A stretch of 64,000 nucleotides of DNA, from NCBI GenBank assembly GCA_964458265.1, contig CAYWIF010000004.1, positions 50,341 to 114,340 on the forward strand. Direction: 5' to 3'. The notes beneath the pieces are model-generated. The model worked only from the letters and a program-made list of their open reading frames with translations. It did not search any database and was not told where the DNA came from. This document shows, piece after piece, positions 54,214 through 63,572 of the stretch (position 1 is its first letter; every line of letters begins with the position of its first letter). Both the position numbers and the translations under genes were made by a program. The stretch comes from JAGVSR01 sp964458265. Lineage in GTDB: Bacteria > Pseudomonadota > Alphaproteobacteria > Rhizobiales > Hyphomicrobiaceae.

Positions 54214-54638
54214 GAAAACGCTGCTCCCCAACTCGGATCACCGGCGCGGCCGCGGCTGCACACGCCAACGGCAAGCCAGACGTCTCACCGTTGGAACGCT
54301 GCTCGATCGACAACAACGCGACACCGGTAAGTTCGCGCGGACCCCTCTCCCGCGCGGCGTCACTATAGAGGACGCCAATTTGCTTTCCAAGCGGCTGACC
54401 ACTTCGCCGTCGGGAGCAACCGTTTGAACAGACGCCTTAAATTGACGCCTACAGGCCTCGGGATTAACGCGTATTTCGCGCTTCAGCCCTCCCGCTGGCC
54501 TCTCGTCTCCAGCGGTGTGCCCAACATCGCGCCGGACTGTGCATCTTTTTTGACACACGCCTCCGGCTCACGTAGACCACCCACAGCCGAGAAGCTTCCC
54601 CAAAACAGGGCGGCCGAAGGTCCTGAGGACTGGAAAAG
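54214..54638. other. Intergenic region between divergent OmpA-family and response-regulator genes
   Basis: The 425 bases presumably contain both promoters. I see no convincing coding frame, known RNA or strong repeat. Confidence 0.5.
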
Positions 54639-55292
54639 ATGGAAGCGAACTTCTTGGTGGTCGACGACCACCCGCTGTTCCGTGACGCACTCACCTTGGC
54701 AATCAAGTCGAGCCATCCTGATGCCGCCATCAAGGAAGCGTCCTCGATTGACGCTGCCAAGGAAATGATCGGCCGCGGCGAGAGGTTCGATCTGGTCCTT
54801 CTTGATCTCTCCATGCCCGGCGTGGCGGGCTTCGAAGGCTTTCTCGAACTTCGCAGCCTCGACCCGAAGCAGCCGATCGTCATCGTGTCGGCGCTGGAAG
54901 ACAGCCGCATCATCCACGAAGCGGTGACCCTCGGAGCCGCCGGCTTCATTCCGAAGTCGGCGCGCAAACCGGAACTCGCCGAAGCCATTCAGTCGGTGAT
55001 GCTCGGCAACCTGACTTTGCCGAAGTCGTATCAGCCCCCGCCCCGCGACACAGATGGGCATACGGATATCGGCGCCCGCCTGTCATCGCTGACACCACAG
55101 CAACTTCGCGTATTGAGCATGTTGCGCCAGGGCCTGCTGAACAAGCAGATCGCCCATGAGTTGGGCGTCGGGGAAACCACCGTCAAAGCGCACGTCTCCG
55201 AGATCCTGCGCAAACTCGATGTCGCTTCCCGCACGCAGGCGGTCATTGAGGTCAGCCGCATCGATTTCGACAAGCTCACCGGCAGCCACTGA
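54639..55292 (+). CDS. LuxR/NarL-family response regulator
   Basis: The 217-residue DNA-binding regulator has a receiver domain (FLVVDDHPLFRDAL, phosphoacceptor Asp56 in LVLLDLSMPG, VSALED, GAAGFIPKSA) and a C-terminal LuxR helix-turn-helix (LTPQQLRVLSMLRQGLLNKQIAHELGVGETTVKAHVSEILRKL). It converges with the hybrid kinase gene, with five bases between stops. The kinase is its probable partner. Such regulators near NahK-like kinases include ErbR/AgmR of pseudomonads, which control alcohol oxidation; equivalence here is unproven. Confidence 0.93.
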   Translation: MEANFLVVDDHPLFRDALTLAIKSSHPDAAIKEASSIDAAKEMIGRGERFDLVLLDLSMPGVAGFEGFLELRSLDPKQPIVIVSALEDSRIIHEAVTLGAAGFIPKSARKPELAEAIQSVMLGNLTLPKSYQPPPRDTDGHTDIGARLSSLTPQQLRVLSMLRQGLLNKQIAHELGVGETTVKAHVSEILRKLDVASRTQAVIEVSRIDFDKLTGSH

Positions 55293-55297
55293 CGGTG

Positions 55298-56686
55298 TCA
55301 CGCACCGGAGTTGACAACGACGTGCCGCATGAGGGCACGCAGTTCGGCCGGCTTGACGGGCTTGCGCAGTAGCTCGAACTGCCCGGCCGCCGCCAGTGTG
55401 GCTGACGTCAGCGACCGGTCAGCGGAAATGACGATCGCCGGCACACCCACACCGAGCCGCCGCCGGATGTCGGCAACGACGGCGACGCCCGTCTGACCGC
55501 GATTCAAATGATAATCGGCCAGAATGATGTCGGGCGTATAGTCCGGCGTCCCGGCAAAAAGCGCCGCGGCTTCTTCCGCTGACGACGCGGTCCTCACCTG
55601 ACAGCCCCATCGGCTGAGTAGAGCCCGCATGGCCTCGACGACGGTCGGTTCGTTGTCGATAACCAGGACATGCGAAACCGGCAGGCCGTAGCCCGGAATG
55701 GTATTCGGCTCGACCGGCGTGTTCGCGTCGCGCATGGTCGCGAACGGCGCCGTCACCGTGAAGCAGGACCCGTGGCCCACCCGCGAACGGAGGCCAAGCT
55801 CGTGATCGAGCGCCTCCGCCATTCGCTGCACGATCGACAAGCCCAGTCCGAAGCCTCCGACGCGCGCCGTTTCCGATGCGGTGCCCCGCTGGAATTCCTC
55901 GAAGATCCGGTCACGCTCGGCCGGCGGAATACCCGGACCCGTATCCCAGACCTCCAAACGCACTCGCTGTCCGCGCCGCCGGGCCAGAAGCTGAATACGG
56001 CCGCTGTCGGTGTAGTGCACGGCGTTGGCGACTAGGTTTTGGACGATGCGCCGGAGCATGAGGGGGTCGGAGCAAACCATCAGACGGGTTGCGGTATGGC
56101 CGATCTTCAATCCCTTCGCACGCGCGATGGGCGCGAGGTCCGAAACGACATCGCCAAAGAGGCCATCGAGATCGATCAAGCGGATTTGCGGTTCCGTCAC
56201 CCCTGCTTCGAGTTTCGACAGATCGAGAATGGTCTTCAACAGTTCTTCGATGGTCGAAAGCGAATGATCAACCTGCCCGCCAAGCCTTTGTTGTTCGCTG
56301 TCGGCCTCGCCGTCGAGCATGGCGGATAGCGTGAGCCGTGCCGCATGCAGCGGCTGCAAAAGATCGTGTCCGACGGCTGTAAAGAATCGCGTCTTAAAGC
56401 GATTGGCCCGCTCCGCCAGGTCGCGCGCCAGCATCAGTTCGCTATTGACCTGTTCAAGACGGTCGAGTGCGGACTTCAACTGATCGGTCCTCAGCCGGAC
56501 TTGCCCCTCCAGTCCGATTGCGGTTTGAAACAAGGAGTAGGCGTTCGCCTGCTGATCCATCGACCGTTCGACGCGTTGCATCAAGGCGGCATTGATGCGC
56601 GCGAGCTTATCGAGCCTTCGCTCAAGTTCGCTGCCCGGCCCATCGTGCCGGGGTGGAATTGGATAACTGACCTCGTCGCTTTTCAT
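55298..56686 (-). CDS. Soluble hybrid histidine kinase (NahK-like)
   Basis: The 462-residue kinase has no membrane helix and no sensor domain. An N-terminal coiled coil (about 16-95) is followed by HisKA with His107 in AVGHDLLQPLHAARLTL, HATPase_c (NLVANAVHYT, WDTGPGIP, GGFGLGLSIV) and a C-terminal receiver with Asp391 in DIILADYHLN. The lack of an input domain implies control by a partner, most simply the FIST protein whose stop codon overlaps this start (ATGA). The arrangement matches NosP-associated kinases of pseudomonads. Confidence 0.92.
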   Translation of the reverse strand: MKSDEVSYPIPPRHDGPGSELERRLDKLARINAALMQRVERSMDQQANAYSLFQTAIGLEGQVRLRTDQLKSALDRLEQVNSELMLARDLAERANRFKTRFFTAVGHDLLQPLHAARLTLSAMLDGEADSEQQRLGGQVDHSLSTIEELLKTILDLSKLEAGVTEPQIRLIDLDGLFGDVVSDLAPIARAKGLKIGHTATRLMVCSDPLMLRRIVQNLVANAVHYTDSGRIQLLARRRGQRVRLEVWDTGPGIPPAERDRIFEEFQRGTASETARVGGFGLGLSIVQRMAEALDHELGLRSRVGHGSCFTVTAPFATMRDANTPVEPNTIPGYGLPVSHVLVIDNEPTVVEAMRALLSRWGCQVRTASSAEEAAALFAGTPDYTPDIILADYHLNRGQTGVAVVADIRRRLGVGVPAIVISADRSLTSATLAAAGQFELLRKPVKPAELRALMRHVVVNSGA

Positions 56687-57852
56687 CTCGCGCGGCCTGT
56701 GTCCTTCCCGAACGCGATGCCCGTCAATGTTTGATTGAGATGCATCGCGTTGAACTGCTCACCGTAGGAATGAAATCCCACGACACCGTAGCGCCGGTAC
56801 ATTTCATCCATTTGGTGGCGAATCTGCCGGTTCTCCGCATCCAGACGCCGCAAGACACAGTCGAATCCGATCACGAGATCGATACCACCCATCTCCTGGC
56901 CGATCTCGTCGAGCGCTTCCTGCGTTGCGCGCAGCATGTCTTGCGGACGTGCTACCGTGAAGACGAGGCCCTCGTCGATGGCACAAAAGAACGAGAGCGA
57001 ACCATCTTCGTTCATGTTGCGGATGGATCGGCAGTAGTAATTGCCGCCGACTTTCACCACGAGCGGATAGGATGCGAAGCTGAATGGCCCAAGATCGTCG
57101 GGCAGCAATCCGATGGCAGCCGCATATTCCCGCGCCGCTGGTTCCGCGTTCAGCTCCTTCACCACCCGCCGTTCCGTATCCGCTGCCGTCACCACAAGCT
57201 TGATGGGCGTCGGCTCGAAGTTCTGTGTCTTGAAAACGCGAAAGGGAATTTCAGTCTCGATGAGGAGCAAAACGGCGGCGTCAGCCATCACGCGCCCCTC
57301 ATGCACCACGACCGCGCCCTGGAACGTGAGGCCGTCTCCCGCCGAACCGCCGACCAGCGGCACATGCTCGATGGCCCAATGCACCGCCGCCACGATTGAT
57401 TCTTCCGTATGCGATGTCCCATCGACGAGGATCATTGCGAAAGCGGGCCCGCGGCGCTCGCCGTCCCCCATCGCAAGCCGGTTCTTCAACCGCCGTGCCA
57501 ATTCGGTCGCGCGTTCCACGCCGAACTCTGAGACGTTCTCGATGACGCCCGAATGGATGGTGAACCCGGTCTGCGGAAAAGCGATCAACAATACGCCTTC
57601 GTCCAGCATTCCGCCCGGCGTAATGGCGCCTGATGTCGAACACCCGGAAATTGGGGTGTCCGGAAACGCCGCCGTCAATGCCGCAACCAGCGCTTCGGCG
57701 TCGTAGTCCGGAGAGAAATAGACAATGATGTGCTGGAAGGCGCCGTCGCCAAGTCCGGACGTCAACTGCGCGATCAGTTCAGCGAGGTTCCCGCTCGCGC
57801 TGGACGCGCAGCGAACACCACTCGCGCTCCTCGCTGAAGATGCGCCTGCCAA
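56683..57852 (-). CDS. FIST domain sensory protein (NosP-like)
   Basis: The 389-residue cytosolic protein has FIST_N (IIVYFSPDYDAEALVAAL, ISGCSTSGAITPGG, FAMILVDGTSHTEESIVAAVHWAIEHVPLVGGSAGDGL) and FIST_C (FVFKTQNFEPT-like segment, LGPFSFASYPLVVKVGGNYYCRSI, VVGFHSYGEQFNAMHLNQTLTGIAF) domains. FIST proteins include NosP, a heme nitric-oxide sensor that controls a neighbouring kinase. I start at TTG 57852, which follows GGGAG by eight bases; a longer frame to 57948 also starts with TTG but without such a site. Heme binding is inferred from context. Confidence 0.88.
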   Translation of the reverse strand: MAGASSARSASGVRCASSASGNLAELIAQLTSGLGDGAFQHIIVYFSPDYDAEALVAALTAAFPDTPISGCSTSGAITPGGMLDEGVLLIAFPQTGFTIHSGVIENVSEFGVERATELARRLKNRLAMGDGERRGPAFAMILVDGTSHTEESIVAAVHWAIEHVPLVGGSAGDGLTFQGAVVVHEGRVMADAAVLLLIETEIPFRVFKTQNFEPTPIKLVVTAADTERRVVKELNAEPAAREYAAAIGLLPDDLGPFSFASYPLVVKVGGNYYCRSIRNMNEDGSLSFFCAIDEGLVFTVARPQDMLRATQEALDEIGQEMGGIDLVIGFDCVLRRLDAENRQIRHQMDEMYRRYGVVGFHSYGEQFNAMHLNQTLTGIAFGKDTGRAR

Positions 57853-58096
57853 TTGCCGTCTCCCGGTCCGGGGCCCGGTTCTGAAAGCCGCGCTCCCTGG
57901 GACTGTGTTGCCACACTCCCCGCCGGGCCGCAAACGGGCCCGTCGCAAGTTAGTTTAGATTGGACATCGCACGCTAAGAGCCGTCCACCTTTTGCCGGGG
58001 GCATACCGCAAACGCGTCCGCCATACGCGGCGGCTGGATACGTCCAACGGTCCCCAGGCGAGCCGCCCGCATCGCCCTGAAGATCGATTCCGACAT

Positions 58097-59020
58097 TCAC
58101 GGGGCGGAGGCTTGACCGGCCCGATCCCACTCGGGCGTTCCGCCGAAGCACTGCGCCAGAAAGTCAATGAAAACGCGGATTTTTGCGGCAAGAAACTTAT
58201 TTGGCGCATAAAGCGCATGAATGCCGAGCGGCGCCGGTGAGTTCTTTGGCAGAACGCGAACAAGCCGCCCCGCCGCTATGTCAGGCCCGATGAGGAATGT
58301 CGGCAGATTGACGATGCCATGACCGGTAAGGGCCGCAGCGCGCAGCACATCGCCGTTGTTGCAGCACATCGACGACGCGATCGGCACGCTGACCATGGCC
58401 CCGTCGCTCTGAAGTTGCCATTTCGCAAGCAATGTCGAATGTCCATAGGCGAGGCACTTATGGCGCGAGAGCTCGATGAGTGAATTCGGGTTGCCATGCT
58501 GAGCGATGTAGGCCGGTGCAGCGGCAAGCGCAACGCGCGCCGTCGCCAGTTTGCGCGCCACAAGACTAGAATCGCCGAGCGCGGCAATCCGGATGGTGAC
58601 GTCGACCCCCTCTTCGATTGGATCGATGAACCGGTCGTTGAGCGTCAGCTCTATCTTCAGTTCGGGATAAGCAGCCATGAAGTCGGCAACGGCGCGCCCG
58701 AGATAAAGTGCGCCGAACGATACCGGCGCATTGACCCGCAGCACGCCTTTGGGCTCGTGGTGCAGTCGCGCGATTTGTAGTTCCGTTTCTTCGATCCTCG
58801 CCAGCACGTCGAGACAGCGGTCGTAATAGGCAAGGCCCGCTTCGGTTGCGCCAACCCGCCGCGTCGTCCGGTCTAGAAGCCGCACACCGAGTTGATGCTC
58901 TAACTCCATCACTGCTTTGCTCACGGCCGACCGTGTCGTTCCCAACACCCTGCCCGCCTCCGCGTAGCTACCCAGCGCCACGACTTTGACGAAGGCGGTC
59001 ATCGCTTCCAGCTTGTCCAT
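58097..59020 (-). CDS. LysR-family transcriptional regulator
   Basis: The 307-residue regulator has an N-terminal winged helix-turn-helix (MDKLEAMTAFVKVVALGSYAEAGRVLGTTRSAVSKAVMELEHQLGVRLLDRTTRRV) and a C-terminal substrate-binding domain (PVSFGALYLGRAVADFMAAYPELKIELTLNDRFIDPIEEGVDVTIRI) of the CrgA-like group. I start at ATG 59020. It diverges from the pirin gene with 136 bases between starts, so it probably controls pirin and itself. Confidence 0.93.
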   Translation of the reverse strand: MDKLEAMTAFVKVVALGSYAEAGRVLGTTRSAVSKAVMELEHQLGVRLLDRTTRRVGATEAGLAYYDRCLDVLARIEETELQIARLHHEPKGVLRVNAPVSFGALYLGRAVADFMAAYPELKIELTLNDRFIDPIEEGVDVTIRIAALGDSSLVARKLATARVALAAAPAYIAQHGNPNSLIELSRHKCLAYGHSTLLAKWQLQSDGAMVSVPIASSMCCNNGDVLRAAALTGHGIVNLPTFLIGPDIAAGRLVRVLPKNSPAPLGIHALYAPNKFLAAKIRVFIDFLAQCFGGTPEWDRAGQASAP

Positions 59021-59156
59021 CGCGATTGTATCCAATTGGGATGCAGTCTGGGCCAAACTGACAGCATTGGAGACAGAAGCTGCAAGTCTTAAATGGTGGG
59101 GACCCAAACGTCAGACCCACCCCGAGTGTCTGACTTTATCAAGAGGAGCCCAATCG

Positions 59157-59912
59157 ATGACGACCTCGGCCACATCGGTGTATCGGCCCGAAACGTCCGT
59201 AACCGGGCAAGATATCGCCATTCGGCGCAGCGGCGACCGCGGCCACGCCAATTTTGGCTGGCTCGATAGCCGCCACACCTTTTCGTTCGGCCAGTATCAC
59301 GATCCCAACCACATGGGATTTGGTCCGCTGCGCGTCATCAATGACGATCGCGTCGCGGGCGGCGGCGGTTTCCCCGCCCATCCCCACAGCGATATGGAAA
59401 TCGTGACCTATGTTCTCGACGGCGCCCTCGAACATAAAGACAGCCTTGGCACCGGTTCGGTGATCCACCCAGGCGACGTCCAGCGGATGACCGCCGGCAC
59501 GGGCATTCGCCATAGTGAGTTCAATGCCTCGCCGACCGAACCCGTGCATTTGCTCCAGATCTGGGTACTTCCCGAAGTCAGAGGTCTGCCCCCCGGATAC
59601 GAGCAGAAAACGTTCGCGCCGGACGAGACGCGCAACGCTTTGCGTCTGATCGGCTCTCGCAACGGTCGCGACGGGTCCGTCACCATCCACCAGGATGTCG
59701 ACCTCTACGCCACGGCACTCGAACCGGGCCGCTTAGTAGCTCACGATGTCGCCAATGGCCGTTTGGCGTGGGTCCAGGTCGCAAAGGGAACAATCGATTT
59801 GAATGGCCATCGCCTCGAACCCGGCGATGCCGCTGCAGTGGATCGCGCCACGAGGCTGACGTTGACGGGCGTCACGGCCGCTGAAGTCCTGCTTTTCGAC
59901 ATGACGCCGTAA
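59157..59912 (+). CDS. Pirin family bicupin
   Basis: The 251-residue cupin protein has the pirin signature HTFSFGQYHDPNHMGFGPLRVINDD. The metal residues are in FPAHPHSDMEIVTYVLDGALEHKDS and RMTAGTGIRHSEFN (two His, then His and Glu). Bacterial pirins bind Fe or other metals; some act as quercetin dioxygenases, others influence metabolism. The start at ATG 59157 follows AAGAGGAGCC, a strong ribosome site. Divergent LysR control is likely. Confidence 0.94.
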   Translation: MTTSATSVYRPETSVTGQDIAIRRSGDRGHANFGWLDSRHTFSFGQYHDPNHMGFGPLRVINDDRVAGGGGFPAHPHSDMEIVTYVLDGALEHKDSLGTGSVIHPGDVQRMTAGTGIRHSEFNASPTEPVHLLQIWVLPEVRGLPPGYEQKTFAPDETRNALRLIGSRNGRDGSVTIHQDVDLYATALEPGRLVAHDVANGRLAWVQVAKGTIDLNGHRLEPGDAAAVDRATRLTLTGVTAAEVLLFDMTP

Positions 59913-59918
59913 GCACGA

Positions 59919-59949
59919 TGCAGCCGCGAGATTTGATCTCGCGGCTGCA
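59919..59949. terminator. Perfect 14-bp hairpin after pirin
   Basis: TGCAGCCGCGAGAT and its exact complement enclose a three-base TTG loop, starting six bases after the pirin stop. The stem is long and GC-rich, and no run of T follows on the plus strand, so it would be a non-canonical terminator or 3'-end stabiliser. Confidence 0.55.
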
Positions 59950-60086
59950 GCAATATGTGCAGTACGCAGCGAACCCAGCATTCCCCGGACACACACTGTG
60001 GAAAATGTGAAGTTGCGCGCACGCGATTGCGGACAGGCGCAGGCGCTTCGCATACGGTCTGATTGTCGCACTTGCGTGGGGATGCA

Positions 60087-60560
60087 ATGCTGCAGGTCAG
60101 GAACATCGTTGCCGATTGCGAATTGGGGTTGTTGGCACCCGATGTTCCCAAACTCGTTCACATCGTGGACCGCTGGGCGGCCGACCGCCCGATCCTTCGC
60201 GACTTGGCTCTCTACGGCGAACGCATTCGGCGCAAAGAACTGAACAAATCACCCCTCCAACTCGCCGTTCGCTTCGATGATCGCCACATGTCCGACGGCT
60301 TCGACGATTGGATAGAACAACTCCGCACCAATTTTACCGGACTGGCGGCCATGGTTGGCGAACCAGTCGCGGTCTTAACGCCCGACATGAAATCCGATTG
60401 GACGGCGGTCCAGTGCGGCAAGGAACTCCGCGTTCCAACCGCCCAAAAGGTCCGCATCATCACCACGCCGGCCGCCCCCATGACGCCACCCGGTCGCACC
60501 AAAGCGGCGGATCGCTCAACGTTCGGCGCGCAATGCTTGCGATTGCTCGCGCTGTCCTAG
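60087..60560 (+). CDS. Small protein of unknown function
   Basis: From ATG 60087, which follows GGGGA, the product has 157 residues. The N-terminal half contains DRPILRDLALYGERIRRKELNKSPLQLAVRFDD and MSDGFDDWIEQLRTNF. This faintly recalls a nucleotidyltransferase fold (LYG, later acidic strand) but lacks the GS-x-D-x-D metal motif, so activity is doubtful. The C-terminal third is basic and Pro/Thr-rich. No partner gene is tightly linked. Family not recognised. Confidence 0.62.
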   Translation: MLQVRNIVADCELGLLAPDVPKLVHIVDRWAADRPILRDLALYGERIRRKELNKSPLQLAVRFDDRHMSDGFDDWIEQLRTNFTGLAAMVGEPVAVLTPDMKSDWTAVQCGKELRVPTAQKVRIITTPAAPMTPPGRTKAADRSTFGAQCLRLLALS

Positions 60561-61059
60561 TCCCTGTAAACAAACAGCGTCCTCGTGGGTCGCCGTCACG
60601 ATCACCGCACTTGGGCGCATTCCGCCTCGATCCACGACCTCGGCCGTCCCCGCCATCTTATACTTTAGTACAACATGCCCCGCGCACTGATCTGTCTACG
60701 GCAGAGCGGCTATAGGGTCACACGCCCGGATGGCCTGCCAATCAAGCCCGCTTAGTCCGCTCCTGATTTTTTCGGCCGTCTTCACCTAACTCCAGCCAAG
60801 CAGCGCCAAATCTCCAAAGGGCCAGCACCTGGCCGAACGGAACCTGCCGGATCAACGCTCCTCTGCCATCCGGCATCTTTGCCACAGACCGCTGCAGCGC
60901 AATCCGGCAAAGCAATGCAGATTCATTTGTCCCGTCCGTTTTCTTCGTTTCACAATGGCGCTTGAGCGACCATACTGTTGTCCACACAGAGTTCCCGCGT
61001 CGTGACCACGGTCAGGCTTGGAGATCTGGTGACGGCTTGCAGTGGCGGGGGGATTCGCA
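60561..61059. other. Intergenic stretch without a recognised gene
   Basis: About 500 bases before the B12-binding protein gene show no convincing coding frame; a possible 81-codon minus-strand frame (60742-60987) has no ribosome site or family likeness. It presumably holds the promoter of the downstream gene. I did not find a PpsR/CrtJ-type TGT-N12-ACA site. Confidence 0.45.
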
Positions 61060-61893
61060 GTGGGCAGCAGCAGGCCGCAGAGCCAGCACAAGGTTCATAT
61101 CGTTGCGCCTCCGGCGCCTCATCCCACGGCAGCCTTTTGCTCCCGCACGCTCGCTCACGTGATCGAAACCTCGGTCCTACCGTCACTGCGGGCCGGTCAT
61201 CCCGCGGTCGAAATTGACAGCACGCAAAGTCCGGCCGCTTTGGCCGCTTTCATGAACACTTTGCTTGCATCCGGCGCCGCACCTGCAATGGAGCATGTCG
61301 AGACACTGCTCGCACGCGGCATGCCGATCCACGTTGTCGTCGAGAACCTGCTCGTTCCCGCGGCCGTGCGCCTCGGCAAGTTGTGGGATTGCGACCACTG
61401 CGACTTCATCGATGTCGTGCGCGCCATGGACCACATTCACCAAATCGTCATGGCGAGTTCGATCCATTTCTGCATGGGCAGCCGGACTGTCGGCGCGCCG
61501 CACCGCATACTGCTGGCCGCACTCCCGCATGAACGCCACCGGCTCGGCCTGTGCCTCGTTCGCGCCGACTTCTGGCGCGAGGGGTGGGATGTCGACTGCA
61601 GCGAACTCCAGTTTCTCGACGACGTCGCAACGCTGGTCGGCAACGACCATTACGACGCCGTTGGCATTTCAGCGGCCCGTATGACTGATGCACCGGCGCT
61701 CGCCCGCAGCATCGCCCGCGCGCGTAAAGTCTCGCGCAACCGGAACCTCATCATCATTGCTGGCGGACATGCGTTTCATGCCGAACCCGGCCTTTCCGCT
61801 GCGGTCGGTGCGGATGCCACGGCGAGTAGCGGCCGCGACGCAGTCGCCACTGTGCACCGGCTGATGGGCGCTGCATCCTGCTACCGGCACTAG
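61060..61893 (+). CDS. B12-binding domain protein (AerR/PpaA-like)
   Basis: The 277-residue protein has a helical cap domain (LLARGMPIHVVVENLLVPAAVRLGKLWDCDHCDFIDVVRAM) and a cobalamin-binding Rossmann domain (ILLAALPHERHRLGLCLVRADFWREGWDVD) with His160 where AerR-type proteins ligate B12. YDAVGISAARMTDAPAL and IIIAGGHAFHAEPGLSAAVGADATA follow. This is the plan of AerR/PpaA regulators that use B12 to sense light or redox. I start at GTG 61060 just after GGGGGGA; a GTG at 61042 is an alternative. No photosynthesis genes are in the window, so its target is unknown. Confidence 0.82.
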   Translation: MGSSRPQSQHKVHIVAPPAPHPTAAFCSRTLAHVIETSVLPSLRAGHPAVEIDSTQSPAALAAFMNTLLASGAAPAMEHVETLLARGMPIHVVVENLLVPAAVRLGKLWDCDHCDFIDVVRAMDHIHQIVMASSIHFCMGSRTVGAPHRILLAALPHERHRLGLCLVRADFWREGWDVDCSELQFLDDVATLVGNDHYDAVGISAARMTDAPALARSIARARKVSRNRNLIIIAGGHAFHAEPGLSAAVGADATASSGRDAVATVHRLMGAASCYRH

Positions 61894-61949
61894 CTCGCAC
61901 TACCCTTTGCGCGGCCAATTGACGGCGATTTCCATCTCCGCCGATCGTC

Positions 61950-63572
61950 TCAGCCACCCAATCCCGGCGCCTCGAATCCCGTCCGCTCCACATACTCCGT
62001 GTAACCGCCATCATAGCGGTGCACGCCCTCGGGCGTCAGCTCGAGAACGCGGTTCGAAAGCGCCGCGAGAAACCGCCGGTCGTGCGAAACGAACAGCATC
62101 GCTCCATCGAAATCCATGAGCGCCGCTATCAGCATCTCTTTCGTCGCCAGATCGAGATGGTTTGTGGGTTCGTCGAGAACTAGAAAATTCGGCGGGTCGA
62201 ACAGGATTTGTGCCATGACGAGGCGCGCCTTTTCGCCGCCCGAAAGCACGCGGCATTTCTTTTCGACATCGTCGCCCGAAAATCCAAAGCAACCCGCCAG
62301 AGTTCTGAGCGCGCCCTGGTTGGCGAGTGGAAAGCGATCCTCCAACGACTGGAAAACAGTGCGGTCACCCTGGAGAATTTCCATGGCATGCTGCGCAAAA
62401 TAGCCGAGCTTCACGCTGGCCCCCAGCGCCACGGTGCCGGCATCGGGCAAGGCTGATCGCGTAACCAATTTCAATAGCGTCGACTTTCCGGCACCATTGA
62501 CGCCCATCACGCACCAGCGCTCTCGCCGCCTGACCTGGAAGTCGAACCCATCATAGATGGGCCGCGACCCGTATCGCTTGCTAATGCCCTTGAGCGTGGC
62601 GACGTCCTCGCCGGAGCGTGGCACCGGCGGAATGCTGAAAACAACGGTCTGCCGCCGCTTCGGCGGCTCGACACGTTCGATTTTTTCAAGGTTCTTCACC
62701 CGGCTCTGCACTTGCGCCGCGTGCGACGCTCGCGCCTTGAACCGCTCGATGAATTTCATCTCCTTTGCCAGCATCGCCTGCTGGCGTTCGAACTGGGCTT
62801 GCTGCTGGCGCTCCGAAAGAGCGCGCTGCGCGGCATAAAAGTCGTAGTTTCCCGAATACGTCGTCAACGCTCCGGCATCGATTTCGATAATCTTCTTGAC
62901 GATCCGATCCATGAACTCGCGATCATGGGAGGTCATCAACAGTGCGCCCTCAAAGCCGGTCAGAAATTGCTCCAGCCAGATCAGGCTCTCCAGATCGAGA
63001 TGGTTGCTGGGCTCGTCGAGAAGCATCACGTCCGGCCGCATGAGCAGGATGCGCGCCAACGCGACCCGCATCTTCCAGCCGCCTGAAAGCGCGCCGACAT
63101 CGCCGTCCATCATGTCCGGCGTGAAGCTTAGCCCAGCCAGAATTTCACGCGCTTTGCCTTCCAGCGCATACCCGCCCAGATCCTCAAACTGCCCTTGCAG
63201 CTCGCCATACCGCGCAATGAGGGTCTCCAACTCCCCCGCCCGGTCGGGATCGGCCATCGCCGCCTCGATATCGGCAAGTTCCGCGGAAACGGCGCTGACG
63301 GGGCCGGCACCGTCCATCACCTCATGAACGGCGCTGCGCCCGGCCATCTCGCCGACATCCTGGCTGAAGTGGCCTATCGTGATGCCGCGATCGATGGAGA
63401 CTTGCCCTTCATCCGGCTGCTCGTCACCCATGATCAGGCGGAAGAGCGTCGTCTTGCCCGAGCCGTTCGGACCGACCAGGCCAACCTTCTCGCCCCGATT
63501 GAGAACGCCGGACGCCTCGATGAATACGATTTGCTGGCCGTTTTGCTTTCCGATGCTGTCGAGACGGATCAT
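61950..63572 (-). CDS. ABC-F family ATPase
   Basis: The 540-residue soluble protein has two ABC nucleotide-binding domains: Walker A GPNGSGKTT and GVNGAGKST, signatures LSGGWKMR and LSGGEKAR, and Walker B VMLLDEPSNHLD and FLVLDEPTNHLD. They are joined by the charged inter-domain linker (about 235-310) that reaches into the ribosome in ABC-F factors. There are no membrane segments. It is probably a translation factor; the subgroup (Uup/YbiT-like) is not fixed. The start is ATG 63572, with GAGGAGAG some distance ahead. Confidence 0.93.
   Translation of the reverse strand: MIRLDSIGKQNGQQIVFIEASGVLNRGEKVGLVGPNGSGKTTLFRLIMGDEQPDEGQVSIDRGITIGHFSQDVGEMAGRSAVHEVMDGAGPVSAVSAELADIEAAMADPDRAGELETLIARYGELQGQFEDLGGYALEGKAREILAGLSFTPDMMDGDVGALSGGWKMRVALARILLMRPDVMLLDEPSNHLDLESLIWLEQFLTGFEGALLMTSHDREFMDRIVKKIIEIDAGALTTYSGNYDFYAAQRALSERQQQAQFERQQAMLAKEMKFIERFKARASHAAQVQSRVKNLEKIERVEPPKRRQTVVFSIPPVPRSGEDVATLKGISKRYGSRPIYDGFDFQVRRRERWCVMGVNGAGKSTLLKLVTRSALPDAGTVALGASVKLGYFAQHAMEILQGDRTVFQSLEDRFPLANQGALRTLAGCFGFSGDDVEKKCRVLSGGEKARLVMAQILFDPPNFLVLDEPTNHLDLATKEMLIAALMDFDGAMLFVSHDRRFLAALSNRVLELTPEGVHRYDGGYTEYVERTGFEAPGLGG

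Noticed and set aside
60742..60987. 81-codon minus-strand frame before the B12-binding gene
   Set aside because: No ribosome site, no family likeness and Arg/Lys-rich tail; could be chance in GC-rich DNA.
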